The notes: generated from the sequence alone by a model not told the origin. 55,162 nucleotides of DNA from Bacteroidia bacterium (GCA_025057135.1 JANWXY010000021.1:1-55162), one strand, 5' to 3'; counted from the stretch's first letter, positions 38,294 to 50,195 are shown. Numbers and translations: made by a program.

Positions 38294-39365
38294 AAAAAAT
38301 CCGCTTAGTGAGAGAGGGGTGAAAATCTACTCGGATGGATAGGAGATGGGAGTACATTCCCTGAGAGAAGCCAGTGAAGTTTGCCAGGGCATAATCAATG
38401 CTGAAGTGCCATATGCGGAGGCCGAGCCCCGCTGTGGGATAAAAACTGAGATATCGGCGCCCGGACCATTCGCGGATGCGCTGGAAATTGGTCATGCCCA
38501 TACGCAGAGCGATCCAATCCCGATAGCGCAGTTCTGTGCCGAGGCTCACATCTGCGCTGATTGGATTGGCAGAAATCAAAGTATTCCGCTGGCCGTCGCT
38601 AAATATCACAAAATCTGCCATAGGCATCAGAGAGAAAGCACGTTCTCGCCACAGATGTACTGCCGCACCGACACGTGCACTGGGACGCGTCCATTCTATG
38701 GAGTTTTGAGGGATAGCATTACCCGTGAGGATGAAGCTTTCTTCAAAAGTCTCGGTATTGAATGTCCATGCATTGAATGTTGAGGTCCCATCATACAGAG
38801 CTGCTCCTATTCTCCATGGACCTTGTCGGTAGAGCATTCCTATATCTAAACCAAAGCCCCATGCTGTGGCAAAAGGACCTAATACCCGATGGACCACTTT
38901 CACCGAACCGCCGATGGAGACTGTGGTGTCCCTAAGCGCCTGAGCATAAGAGAGATATAAAGCCATGTCAGCCACAGAAAACTTCGTGATGCGAGAAAAG
39001 TCATAGCTTACTCCGTCATAGAAACGCAGGGTGTTGGGAATATCATCTATGCCCAGACGGATGAAGCTCACCGCCAGTCTACGATTTTCTGATACAGGAA
39101 AGGCAAGGGCTCCATAGTCATATTTGGCTACGCTGGCGAAATACTCACTGTGCATGAGCGTCAGTTGTGGATAGGGGGGAGCGCTGAGTAAAGCTGCAGG
39201 ATTCCAGTAGCCAGCGGTAGCGTCGGCCGTCCCTGCGACATGCGCATTTCCAAGCCCAGCAGCACGAGCACCTACACCGATTTTTAGGAACTCATTACTG
39301 TACTTCACCTGAGACCAGGCAGTAGCGATAATCCCTAACCCGTATAACGCAAGCCGATAAGACAT
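38280..39365 (-). CDS. PorV/PorQ-family outer membrane protein
   Basis: Signal peptide ending TAWSQ; NEFLKIGVGARAAGLGNAHVAGTADATAGYWNPAALL; beta-barrel C-terminus. Confidence 0.8.
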   Translation of the reverse strand: MSYRLALYGLGIIATAWSQVKYSNEFLKIGVGARAAGLGNAHVAGTADATAGYWNPAALLSAPPYPQLTLMHSEYFASVAKYDYGALAFPVSENRRLAVSFIRLGIDDIPNTLRFYDGVSYDFSRITKFSVADMALYLSYAQALRDTTVSIGGSVKVVHRVLGPFATAWGFGLDIGMLYRQGPWRIGAALYDGTSTFNAWTFNTETFEESFILTGNAIPQNSIEWTRPSARVGAAVHLWRERAFSLMPMADFVIFSDGQRNTLISANPISADVSLGTELRYRDWIALRMGMTNFQRIREWSGRRYLSFYPTAGLGLRIWHFSIDYALANFTGFSQGMYSHLLSIRVDFHPSLTKRIFSKGG

Positions 39366-42103
39366 ATGTCATCTATCTGTGGAATGTCCTGCCGCCACTC
39401 CGTCAGAAACGCTTCTATTTCAGCCCTTTGCCTGGAAGCAGGGAGATTTAGCTTTTCGGACAGCAAGTCGCGCAGTCGCCTCATCATAAACTTAGTTCGC
39501 TTAGCTGGCTGTCCATTTATTTTTTCCCAGCCAAACTGATCTATAATCCCGTCCGTAAAGAGATAGAAGCTCGTCTGGGGGCGTAGGGGTATTGTGTGGC
39601 TCTCAAAAGTTATTTCCATTTGAATGGCATCTCCACCAATGCTGCGGCGGGAACCTTTGATTTCTATCATTTCTCCTTCTGAGGTAAATACAATAAGGGG
39701 ACGCCGTGCCCCAGCAAATCTAAGAACCCCCATGGATGTGTCTATCAAACACAAAGCGATATCCATCCCATCCTTTATTTTGTCTTGATAAAGGGTCTGG
39801 TGCAGCGTTAGTCGCAGCTCATCATCTAATCGCTGGAGGATAATAGACGGGTCCTTGTCGCCTTCCTCTTGGGCCAAGCGATTGAGCAGGGTCGTACCTA
39901 TCATGCTCATGAAAGCCCCAGGTACTCCATGCCCCGTACAATCTGCGACCGCTAAAAGGCTCTGAGTAGGTGAAAGGGCATGATAAAAGTAAAAGTCACC
40001 ACTCACTACATCCCGAGGTAGGTAGAGCACAAATGCCTCAGGAAAGCGCTCATAAAATGGTGTCAAGTCTGGTAAAATAGCCAACTGTATGCGCTTAGCG
40101 TATTGGATGCTTTCATCTATCTCCTGCTTGGCTTTCTCCAATTCTGCCTTTTGCTCCTCCAATAAAGTTTTCTGATCTTCAATCAGTTGATTGCGCTTGG
40201 CCAGCTCGGCATTTATTTCCCGTTCTCGCTGATTTTTCCGGTACAGGACCAGGGAGAAGCCCGCCGCTGCGGCTATCAGCACAAGCGCACTAATGATTAT
40301 GACCCAGGTAATCTGGCGAGCCTTTTCTGCTCGCAGTTTTTCGGCTTCTAAGATGCGCTCTTGCTCCTGACGCTCCTTTTGGTAGAGATAGTTTAGTTCC
40401 ATGCGCGTCATGGCACGGGCGTTCTCTTCGTTAGAAAGGCGATGGATAGCCTGTATGAGCGGTTGAATATACTTGTAACCTTTTTCATACAGCCCCAGCT
40501 TACCGTAGACAAGTATCAGCTTTTCATACACTTCGGCAAGCTCGCTATAAGCTTCCAGAGGCTCTAAAATGGCACGTGCTTCTTCGTAAGCCTGGACGGC
40601 TTCTCTAAACTGATTGCCTGAAACTGCCAGTTGGCCCTCGGTCATATAGACATAGGCGAGCGTGTATGGGTCGCGTCCCTTACGAGCATACTGGAAAGCC
40701 ATCTGGAGGAATTTTTTAGACTCTGAAAGATTGCTTTGCTCAAACGCTAATCGGGCGGTATTTATGCAAGCTTTGGCTGCGGAGTTCCAATCCTCGGCTT
40801 CTTCGGCTAATATGAGGGACTCGCGGAGTAAGTTACGTGCCGCATCCAAGTTGCCTAACTTGATTTGGACTACTGCTAAGTTGCTCGCTACTTTGAATGG
40901 GAATCGTGTATCTGGGGCGAGATTAGCGTATTCTGCCGCCATGCTGAACATCTCAGAGGCTTTTTGCCAGTTCTCTTGATTGAAGTAGATTTCGCCGAGA
41001 TTATTCAGCACCATTGGGAGTAGCGTAGAGTCCCCATTATTTTCACAGATGCGGCGCGCCTCTAATAGGTGTTCCATGGCTTGTGGATACAGAGCTTGGG
41101 CGTTGTATATATTGGCGAGGTTTAGGAGAATCCGCACGGACAGAGAGGAGGCGCCTTTACGCTGGGCGATGTTGAGGGCGACTTGGAAGAGGTCCTTAGC
41201 TCGAGCATAAGCTCCTTTGGCATAGAATCCATCTGAGGCTATCCAATTCAGCAGTTCAGCCCAGGTCAGGCTATCAGAGGAGAGTTCTTTTTCTGCTTCA
41301 TAAATGAGGGTGTCGGCCTGAGTGGGTCCCGAAGAGAGCGCCTGGATGATTGCAAAACCGTAGGCGTCTTTTAGCCAATCACGAATTCCTGAGTTTCGTG
41401 CTATGGAGATGATTCTCCGCTGGGTTGCCAAAGCTTCGGGTTGCTTACCTTGACGGAGATAAAGCAGGGACAAGGTCTTGAGGGCGTTTCTTAGGTAGTA
41501 TAGCTCTTTGTTTTGTTCAGCCAGAGCAATCGCTTCCCGAATGCTCTCTTCGGCGAGTTCGTATAGGTTTAGTTTGAGGTAGAGTTCTGAGAGATTGATT
41601 AGGCACATGTTGATGAGCTGGGGCTGTTTGGACTGCCTAGCCAACTCTAAGGAGCGCTGGTAAAGAGACTGGGCTTCTAAGGTGTTGCCTATATTTTCTG
41701 CGAGGGAAGCTTTAAGATTGAGTACTTGTACAAGAAGGGCGGGGTCTGGAGGGAGCTGAGTAGTAAGGCTCTCGGATTGAGCGAGCAGCCGCATCGCTTG
41801 GTCGTAAGACCCAGCGTAGTACAGAGCCGATGCCTGATAATATAGGCTGAGAGCTTGCCGACGAATATCTCTATTCTTCTGAGCGTACGGAAAAGCGCGT
41901 CGAGCATAATCCGCAGCCTGTCGCTCGTTGATATTTAGGTACAGTTTAGCTAAGCTAATATACGCACTGGCATAAGTAGTGTCTGGGAGCTTGGCCCGAC
42001 GAACAAGCTGCTCTAAGGAGTCTATCTCTCGCATGCTCTGTGCCCATGCAAAGAGAAAGCCCGTCCAGACCGCTATCCTCACAGCTACCACTAAGGTAGG
42101 CAT
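39335..42103 (-). CDS. Sensor-like protein: exported TPR array, TM helix, coiled coil, SpoIIE/PP2C serine phosphatase
   Basis: Signal peptide VWTGFLFAWAQ; TPRs; TM ITWVIIISALVLIAAAAGFSLVLY; RIQLAILP, LYLPRDVVSGDFYFYHAL, VADCTGHGVPGAFMSMIGTTLLN, LFTDGIIDQFG. Confidence 0.9.
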   Translation of the reverse strand: MPTLVVAVRIAVWTGFLFAWAQSMREIDSLEQLVRRAKLPDTTYASAYISLAKLYLNINERQAADYARRAFPYAQKNRDIRRQALSLYYQASALYYAGSYDQAMRLLAQSESLTTQLPPDPALLVQVLNLKASLAENIGNTLEAQSLYQRSLELARQSKQPQLINMCLINLSELYLKLNLYELAEESIREAIALAEQNKELYYLRNALKTLSLLYLRQGKQPEALATQRRIISIARNSGIRDWLKDAYGFAIIQALSSGPTQADTLIYEAEKELSSDSLTWAELLNWIASDGFYAKGAYARAKDLFQVALNIAQRKGASSLSVRILLNLANIYNAQALYPQAMEHLLEARRICENNGDSTLLPMVLNNLGEIYFNQENWQKASEMFSMAAEYANLAPDTRFPFKVASNLAVVQIKLGNLDAARNLLRESLILAEEAEDWNSAAKACINTARLAFEQSNLSESKKFLQMAFQYARKGRDPYTLAYVYMTEGQLAVSGNQFREAVQAYEEARAILEPLEAYSELAEVYEKLILVYGKLGLYEKGYKYIQPLIQAIHRLSNEENARAMTRMELNYLYQKERQEQERILEAEKLRAEKARQITWVIIISALVLIAAAAGFSLVLYRKNQREREINAELAKRNQLIEDQKTLLEEQKAELEKAKQEIDESIQYAKRIQLAILPDLTPFYERFPEAFVLYLPRDVVSGDFYFYHALSPTQSLLAVADCTGHGVPGAFMSMIGTTLLNRLAQEEGDKDPSIILQRLDDELRLTLHQTLYQDKIKDGMDIALCLIDTSMGVLRFAGARRPLIVFTSEGEMIEIKGSRRSIGGDAIQMEITFESHTIPLRPQTSFYLFTDGIIDQFGWEKINGQPAKRTKFMMRRLRDLLSEKLNLPASRQRAEIEAFLTEWRQDIPQIDDICLIGLRYTG

Positions 42104-42688
42104 TTATGACTCCCCGACAAAAATCTTACCAAATGTTTGCTCCCAAAAGCGTGCTAATCGCTGAACTGGAAGTCCCATTACGTTGTAAAAATCGCCTTTT
42201 ATTTCAGCTATGCCTACGAGTCCAATCAAGTCTTGGGCCCCATATGCGCCTGCCTTGTCTAATGGTGGGCTTTTCTTCAAGTAGTGGGCGATAAGTCCAT
42301 CAGATAGGTGATGAAATCGCACAGCCGTTTCCTCGTAAAAACACCAGCTGCGATGAAGCGATCCCACAGCTACTCCGGTATAAACTGTGTGCCACCCACC
42401 TGACAATCGCCTCAGGAATTGCTCAGCTTCTATTTCGTCATGGGGCTTTCCGAGGAGCTGTCCTGCATGTACGACGATGGTATCCGCTGAGATAGCGATT
42501 TCGTCAGATTTCAAGGCAGGCAATATGGTAGAGAGCTTGCGCAGAGCTAAGGACATTGCTTGCTGAGAAGGTAATAGACCTTCTGTGGGAGTCTCATCTA
42601 CGGCTGCTGGGCGCAGTTCCACCTCCCAGCCCAGAAGCTCAAGAAGAGCTCGCCGTCTCGGTGAAGCTGATACGAGTATCACCTTCAT
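42104..42688 (-). CDS. maf: Maf-family nucleotide pyrophosphatase
   Basis: VILVSASPRRRALLELLG, ISADTIVVHAGQLLGKPHD, FLRRLSGGWHTVYTGVAV, DKAGAYGAQ. Confidence 0.93.
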   Translation of the reverse strand: MKVILVSASPRRRALLELLGWEVELRPAAVDETPTEGLLPSQQAMSLALRKLSTILPALKSDEIAISADTIVVHAGQLLGKPHDEIEAEQFLRRLSGGWHTVYTGVAVGSLHRSWCFYEETAVRFHHLSDGLIAHYLKKSPPLDKAGAYGAQDLIGLVGIAEIKGDFYNVMGLPVQRLARFWEQTFGKIFVGES

Positions 42689-43790
42689 AGTAAAAGCACA
42701 TTCCACTGAGAACTTTCGGGAAAAAATAGGTCGTTTTGGGAGGCAAGGGATAGCCCATCTGAGCCGCTTTTTCTACATACAAAAACGGAAGCTCAGAGAG
42801 AATAAATGCCCAGCCTTCCCCTCTCATGGCAGCTTCCATCACCTGGGCAGGTTCCCGAGAAAAAGTGATGGATGTGGCGACTTTGTCTAACACCCATTCG
42901 TGTAGATAAGCGACGAGGGGGCGATTTTCTAAGTGCTCCCAGAGAGAGGGCAGCAGACTCGCTGTGAAGGCTTTACCTTCTGGTGAAACTATCCCTATAG
43001 TATGTCGTAGTCCCTGTATCTCCTGCCATAGCGGAATCCGAGCAGCCGAGGCTCGGAGAATAAAGTATCTGCTCAGTATCGGCATGGGCGAAGTATTTAC
43101 CTTCACCAGGCGATGTGTGGGAGCGATAACGAGTGTGTCGTCTTGCATGGAGGTTAGATATACGAGAAGGTAGCGCTGTTTAGCTTCATGAGCCGCTTTC
43201 CAGCGATGATGCCCATCAGCGATGTAAAATGGCCCCTGGCCTATGGCTTCTATAATTTGTTTTTGATGCACTAAGTGATGTATTGGTCCCCACCGATGCA
43301 TAACGCCATCATGCCCTCCATAGACAAACTCTGGACATACTAAATAACTCCGTAAAAGCGGATAAATCTCTGACCAGCGCCCGTGATTTAGGACATGAAC
43401 GGGTGTGCTCTGGACAGGTAATGTGGAAAGAGCATGCTTTATACCCGACACGCGCTCAGAAAGTACGGCTTCATGCGGGAGAAACGCAGCGTCAGTCGGT
43501 AAAATGCCAATCACGCCGACGCGCTGATAAGAATGTCCTCCTCTACCATATCGGTAGAAAGTCTGACTATATGCATAAAAGGCTGGTAAGGGTTCTTTGC
43601 GTATCGCTTTTTCTGCTATCCATCTCTGCCATACAGGAGCGAGGTCTGTCTGCGCTTCGGGATAGGCGATATGGATAGCCTGAAAGGGGTTTTGGCGGAG
43701 CGACTCTATCTGCGTCGTGGAGAGGGCATCTCTCACGGGACAAACAAGGGGTGTATTTTGATACACCCACCCTTGGAATGGCTCTATCAC
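42639..43790 (-). CDS. DUF1015-family protein
   Basis: VCPVRDALS, PFYIADGHHRWKAAHEAK, LLVYLTSMQDDTLVIAPTHRLV. Confidence 0.83.
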   Translation of the reverse strand: MIEPFQGWVYQNTPLVCPVRDALSTTQIESLRQNPFQAIHIAYPEAQTDLAPVWQRWIAEKAIRKEPLPAFYAYSQTFYRYGRGGHSYQRVGVIGILPTDAAFLPHEAVLSERVSGIKHALSTLPVQSTPVHVLNHGRWSEIYPLLRSYLVCPEFVYGGHDGVMHRWGPIHHLVHQKQIIEAIGQGPFYIADGHHRWKAAHEAKQRYLLVYLTSMQDDTLVIAPTHRLVKVNTSPMPILSRYFILRASAARIPLWQEIQGLRHTIGIVSPEGKAFTASLLPSLWEHLENRPLVAYLHEWVLDKVATSITFSREPAQVMEAAMRGEGWAFILSELPFLYVEKAAQMGYPLPPKTTYFFPKVLSGMCFYYEGDTRISFTETASSS

Positions 43791-44632
43791 GGACGGATAG
43801 GAGCTTCCTCAGTATGTGCGATAAACTGCAGCTCGGGAAAGTTCCGTAGAGAGGTATATTTATCCCAAGTTTGCCGAGCTTCATCGCCCAAAATCAGATG
43901 CTTTGGAGCCCATCCCATCTCTACGCAGTGTAGTAATACATGCGCAATGTGCTTAGGGTCGCCGGGCTGCTGTCCGTTCATTTGAGCGTAGCGTTCAGCC
44001 ATGAGTGCATGGAGTTCATAATAGGGGCTGTTGGGGTTTAGATGCTCTAAGGAGGGGGCTTTTTCCAATGAACTGCCGGCCCAGTCTGTACGATATGGTC
44101 CTGGGGCGACGTTACACACATAGATGCCGAAGGGGGCTACTTCCTGCGCCAGCGCCTCACTTAGGCCCGTTACTGCAAACTTGGTGGCATTGTACAGGGT
44201 TGTTCCTTTGAAGCCGAAGTAACCTGCAATGGATGAGATATTGAAGATGAAGCCTCCTCCATTCTGACGCATGTGGGGCAGGACCGCTTGACACATCCAG
44301 ATGACGCCGAGTAGGTTAGTATCAACCTGTCGTTGAATAGATTCAGGGGTGAGGTCTTCTAAGGCGCCGACGAGTCCATAGCCGGCGTTATTCACGAGTA
44401 CGGAGGGGACGAAGCCGGCTTTAGCAGCGGCGGAGACTACATGAAAGGCTTGTGTGCGTTGCTGGACATCCAGCGGAAAGAGCATCGTTTGTTCGGGATA
44501 TTGCTGGTGGAGGTCTTCCACTGAGGAGGGGCGCCGAGCCGTAAGTATCACCCGATGTCCGGCGGCTAAAGCAACTTCAGCGATAGCCCGCCCAATGCCT
44601 CTACTAGTGCCTGTGATGAGCCAGGTGCGCAC
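43787..44632 (-). CDS. SDR-family NAD(P)-dependent oxidoreductase
   Basis: GTSRGIGRAIA, VLVNNAGYGLVGALED, S-Y-K motif ISSIAGYFGFKGTTLYNATKFAVTGLSEALAQEV. GTG start. Confidence 0.92.
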   Translation of the reverse strand: MRTWLITGTSRGIGRAIAEVALAAGHRVILTARRPSSVEDLHQQYPEQTMLFPLDVQQRTQAFHVVSAAAKAGFVPSVLVNNAGYGLVGALEDLTPESIQRQVDTNLLGVIWMCQAVLPHMRQNGGGFIFNISSIAGYFGFKGTTLYNATKFAVTGLSEALAQEVAPFGIYVCNVAPGPYRTDWAGSSLEKAPSLEHLNPNSPYYELHALMAERYAQMNGQQPGDPKHIAHVLLHCVEMGWAPKHLILGDEARQTWDKYTSLRNFPELQFIAHTEEAPIRP

Positions 44633-44636
44633 CTTG

Positions 44637-44644
44637 CAAATCTA
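44637..44644 (-). promoter_or_regulatory. -7 element TAGATTTG, 4 nt before GTG 44632 of the SDR gene
   Basis: Immediately follows the thiC TAG stop. Confidence 0.65.
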
Positions 44645-46465
<1,821 letters not shown>

Positions 46466-46466
46466 T

Positions 46467-46474
46467 CAAATGTA
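46467..46474 (-). promoter_or_regulatory. -7 element TACATTTG, 4 nt before thiC ATG 46462
   Basis: Plus-strand CAAATGTA at 46467-46474. Confidence 0.7.
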
Positions 46475-46679
46475 ATCATTCTGCATGAAGGAGAGAGGTC
46501 TCCGATTAAGCAGGATGATAGCGGCCGACTCTTGGGATAGAGATACATGATAGAAGATGCTCTTATGGTGCTGTTTGTTTCCTGATTGAAAGCTGTCAGT
46601 TATCACAGACTTTGATGCCTGATAGCTATTTTTTATTGGAAAATACGCATTTTCTTGTGTGATCTGCCAAATCATGCTT

Positions 46680-48533
46680 TTAGAAGCCCTTCTGAGGAGA
46701 AGGAGCGGTGGTTTTTCCATGTACTCTTAGGTATGTGGCATATCCTTCTTCCCCCAAATACTTCACCATGAGTTCAGGCGGAGAAGATAAAAGGTCGGTG
46801 ACTATTAGTATATCCATCGCGTCATTGAAGGCATGGTCTATGTTGAATGCGACAATCCGAGCGCCTAACTTGAGATAGTGCTTGATTAGTATAGGTACCT
46901 TAAGGTGGCTACCTTCAAGCTCTTCTATAAGCTCCTGAACATCTTGCAGACTTTGAACGGATACGGTGTAATAGTGCTGCTTATATTGCTTGGGGATAGT
47001 GTAGGGTGTCCGGCCGCGCGCATTCTGCATGAGGTCAGCCGCCCCATATTTATCTTCCAAAAATGCCGCTAATAGGGCTTTTGAGAGGTCTGGAAATTGT
47101 GAGCTGATGCTCACAGGTCCGATTAGGTATCGGTAGTGAGGATAGGTAAGTACGTACTGACCGATGCCGCGCCAGAGGAGATATAAGGGAGCAAATGAAC
47201 GCTGATACTTCTCCTGTATGAATGCCCGCCCTAATTCCAGGGCAGGGGACACTTCTTGAAAAAAGCTGCGTTTCATATGAAAGAGCGAATAAGTATATAA
47301 CCCACGCAGTCCCCGAGTACGGAGAATTTCATCGCAGCGTCCTATTCTATAGGCTCCTGCGATAGTGCGGTCAGTGATATTGTACAGAATCAGATGGTCA
47401 TACCATGTGTCGTAAGCATCTATGTCTTTGGCTTGATTCGTTCCTTCTCCTACGGCTCGGAAAGTCGTCTCTCTAAGGCGTCCGAGCTCTTCTAAAAGCA
47501 AAGGCTGTTGATTGCCTCTGAAAAAATATATCCTCCATTCTCCTTGAACAACTAAGCGCTGAGAAGTGGGAAGTTTTTCAAGTTCTTCTAAGATTCGCTC
47601 AGGAGGTATGGGGGGGATAATAGGTTGAGGACGAGAAGTAGGTTTAGGAAGGAGCTGTCGCATTCGCCGGAGATTTAGTCTTCTTCTTCGGCTTTCTACA
47701 CTTTCCCCTAAGAGGTACGTCTTGCTCCGTAAGTAAGCGGTGATTCTCTCGGCAGAACCGAGTGGCTTAAGCTTGGTGTAAGGCAGGACTTTACCCACCC
47801 GATAATGAACCTTGCGGGCAGGCGGCGAGACGAACTCCCGAATGAGAAGGCTTGTACGAAGTCGTGGATTTATCAGCCCAGCAATATGGAAAAGTAGGCT
47901 ATTCGTTCCATGAAAATAGAGGGGGAGAGCTGCGGCTTCGGTCTGCTGGATAAGCCTTCCGACGAGCGGATGCCATTCTGGTTCGCGAATACGGCCCGTC
48001 CGCAGATGTAAGCTTGCTACTTCGCCAGAAGGAAATATGCCCAGCAAGCCCCCCTGACGCAGGTATTGAATAGCTTGTTTGATGGGCTGGAGATTAAACT
48101 GTTTGGCATCATTGCCTCCGAAGGGGTCCACTAAGAGTAGGGTGTCTTTTACTTCCTCTACCCTTTCTAAAAAGAAGTTGGCGATGATTTTGAAGTCAGC
48201 TCTGATCTCGCTGAGAAAAAGAACTAAAAATATGGCCTCTATCCCACCAAATGGGTGATTACATACCACAATCATCGGCCCTTGATGAGCTCGGAGAGAG
48301 GATAGCTGCTCAGGAGGGGGTAAGACATACTGTACCCCAATCAAGTCTAGTACCCGTCGCGCAAACTCTCCGGGAGTGCGCCCACTCTCTTCGCAGAGGG
48401 CATAAAAACGATTGAGCTTTTCTATGCCGAGAGCTTTTTCTATCCAGGGGCCTGTCAGGGTATAAACAACACGCTGCCATGGGGTTTGGAGAAGCTCTCT
48501 CAACTCAATGAGCGGACGCTCGTACCGACTCAT
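46680..48533 (-). CDS. Bifunctional acyltransferase: N-terminal PlsC-like, C-terminal GNAT/OlsB-like (OlsF-like aminolipid synthase candidate)
   Basis: PlsC-like VVCNHPFGGIEAI and LGIFPSGEVASL; C-terminal GAYRIGRCDEIL...ALELGRAFIQEKYQRSFAPLYLLWRGIGQYV. Confidence 0.78.
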   Translation of the reverse strand: MSRYERPLIELRELLQTPWQRVVYTLTGPWIEKALGIEKLNRFYALCEESGRTPGEFARRVLDLIGVQYVLPPPEQLSSLRAHQGPMIVVCNHPFGGIEAIFLVLFLSEIRADFKIIANFFLERVEEVKDTLLLVDPFGGNDAKQFNLQPIKQAIQYLRQGGLLGIFPSGEVASLHLRTGRIREPEWHPLVGRLIQQTEAAALPLYFHGTNSLLFHIAGLINPRLRTSLLIREFVSPPARKVHYRVGKVLPYTKLKPLGSAERITAYLRSKTYLLGESVESRRRRLNLRRMRQLLPKPTSRPQPIIPPIPPERILEELEKLPTSQRLVVQGEWRIYFFRGNQQPLLLEELGRLRETTFRAVGEGTNQAKDIDAYDTWYDHLILYNITDRTIAGAYRIGRCDEILRTRGLRGLYTYSLFHMKRSFFQEVSPALELGRAFIQEKYQRSFAPLYLLWRGIGQYVLTYPHYRYLIGPVSISSQFPDLSKALLAAFLEDKYGAADLMQNARGRTPYTIPKQYKQHYYTVSVQSLQDVQELIEELEGSHLKVPILIKHYLKLGARIVAFNIDHAFNDAMDILIVTDLLSSPPELMVKYLGEEGYATYLRVHGKTTAPSPQKGF

Positions 48534-48537
48534 GTAA

Positions 48538-48584
48538 CAAAGGTATGAGGTGGTATTGCATTTGTCCGAAATGATGTATATTTG
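48538..48584. promoter_or_regulatory. Divergent promoters: minus TACCTTTG (48545-48538), plus TATATTTG (48577-48584) with upstream TTG at 48556
   Basis: 4 nt before ATG 48533; 6 nt before ATG 48591. Confidence 0.72.
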
Positions 48585-48590
48585 GGACGT

Positions 48591-49553
48591 ATGAAGTACC
48601 GCGTATTATTAGTTTTAGCTTTTGCATGGACCTTGAAGCTCCATGCGCAGTGCGGCAGTTGTACTTTCAATCAGAGTTTAGCTCCCACTCCCTATGGCTT
48701 CAATCCCGATACCCTGAGGCTGCCTGCAGGGAAAGATACCACACTGACTATTCATTTTACTTTCCCAGATACTGTGCGTCGGGGAACTTTCGTGGTCAAT
48801 CCGAACTACGCTATATGGGTGGATAGCCTGCGGCTGCTTCGTGGCCTAATAACTATAAGAGGTGGGAATAATCCCTTCAAGTATGACACTCAAAATCCTG
48901 CTGATGGCGGCATAGTATTCAACATACCCCACACTGCACGCACTATAAATGGATGCAGCAATCAACAGTTTGTCATATATAGGAACCCCGGGAATCCCTC
49001 TGGGGCACCAGCAGGTTCCTCCCCTCCCCGAGGGTGTGCGAACGTCTGTATTCGCACAGCGAGTGATCCTGGTTGCGATATGCTAATAATCCGAGTGCGT
49101 GCATTTATACCGGGTCTGGCTGATGTAGATGGAAAGGATACGGTCAATCTTGAGCCTGTTCTTTTAGGAAATCCGGCATGGCTTGATACGCTCTTCCGAT
49201 ATCCAATCATCATTGGTAACGCATCGTGTGATTCTACTCAGTTCCCTCGGCTCACTACGCCAGCCGCTCGGCAGTGTCCTAACACTTCTTTCTCGGGCGT
49301 AAGTCTTGGTCCTGCTTTGATGATTTTCCCGAATCCATCTTATGGGGAGGCGCAAGTGTTACTTGATATTCCGACCGCTTCTACTATGACTATTCGGGCT
49401 TTTGCCAGCGACGGAAGGGAAGTTTATCGGCATACCGCCTTCTATCAAGCTGGCACACATACGCACCCGCTGAGCTTGCCTGCGGGAGCTTACGTCGTAG
49501 TCCTCGAGGGAGCAGGGGGTAGTTATAGTCAGCGTCTCATGATGGTGGAGTAA
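48591..49553 (+). CDS. Secreted protein with T9SS type A sorting domain, function unknown
   Basis: Signal peptide MKYRVLLVLAFAWTLKLHAQ; C-terminal IFPNPSYGEAQVLLDIPTASTMTIRAFASDGREVYRH...LPAGAYVVVLEGAGGSYSQRLMMVE. Confidence 0.8.
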   Translation: MKYRVLLVLAFAWTLKLHAQCGSCTFNQSLAPTPYGFNPDTLRLPAGKDTTLTIHFTFPDTVRRGTFVVNPNYAIWVDSLRLLRGLITIRGGNNPFKYDTQNPADGGIVFNIPHTARTINGCSNQQFVIYRNPGNPSGAPAGSSPPRGCANVCIRTASDPGCDMLIIRVRAFIPGLADVDGKDTVNLEPVLLGNPAWLDTLFRYPIIIGNASCDSTQFPRLTTPAARQCPNTSFSGVSLGPALMIFPNPSYGEAQVLLDIPTASTMTIRAFASDGREVYRHTAFYQAGTHTHPLSLPAGAYVVVLEGAGGSYSQRLMMVE

Positions 49554-49576
49554 GCCTGAATAATAGAGCGTTCAAT

Positions 49577-49616
49577 CACGGGCAGGAGTACTCTACTTCT
49601 GCCCGTGCTTCTTTTA
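49577..49616 (+). terminator. Rho-independent terminator after 48591..49553
   Basis: CACGGGCAG(49577-49585)-gagtactctactt-CTGCCCGTG(49599-49607) followed by cttctttta. Confidence 0.8.
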
Positions 49617-49640
49617 TGATTTTATCACACCGAAAAGCTT

Positions 49641-49648
49641 TATTTTTG
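49641..49648 (+). promoter_or_regulatory. -7 element TATTTTTG, 4 nt before ATG 49653
   Basis: tatttttg-gcat-ATG. Confidence 0.7.
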
Positions 49649-49652
49649 GCAT

Positions 49653-50195
49653 ATGCGTAGCCTGATGACGATAACCCTGGTTGTGGGTTTTGTTTTCGCA
49701 CAAAAGGGGATTAATGGATTCGGTCGTGTAGGCATCGGTGGCACATACGGACCTCATCTGATAGGAGCTTCGTTTCGTTTGCCCCTTGGATATGCAGACT
49801 TTACCTTTGTAGAGGTCGCAGGAGGTATAGGTTATTCCAAAGCGCCAAACCTCTCTGGCTTGCATCGGGGTTACACCATAGGTATGGGTATGAATCAAGG
49901 TATCTTGGGTACTTGGCTTACGCGAGATTGCGGTATTTACTGGTTTTTGCCGTACCTGGATTTAGGGGCCCGAGCGTATATCTACTCCTCTTTATCTCAG
50001 CCCGATGGAAATGGAGGGACCGTTCAGAAAACGGTTATCGTCCCCGATGTTTATGCTGGTGTAGGTACCCTCTTCAACTTAGTGAAGCATGTGGAGCTAT
50101 TTGCTTCTGCACGGCTGCGGAATGAAATCATAGATGAGTTTTCGCCTGCGTTCAGTTGGCAGGTAGGGGCACGGGTTAGTTTTGGATATAAATGA
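49653..50195 (+). CDS. Small exported beta-barrel-like protein, unknown
   Basis: Signal peptide MRSLMTITLVVGFVFAQ; glycine-rich alternating strands; terminal aromatic-containing strand VGARVSFGYK; TATTTTTG 4 nt before ATG. Confidence 0.6.
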   Translation: MRSLMTITLVVGFVFAQKGINGFGRVGIGGTYGPHLIGASFRLPLGYADFTFVEVAGGIGYSKAPNLSGLHRGYTIGMGMNQGILGTWLTRDCGIYWFLPYLDLGARAYIYSSLSQPDGNGGTVQKTVIVPDVYAGVGTLFNLVKHVELFASARLRNEIIDEFSPAFSWQVGARVSFGYK

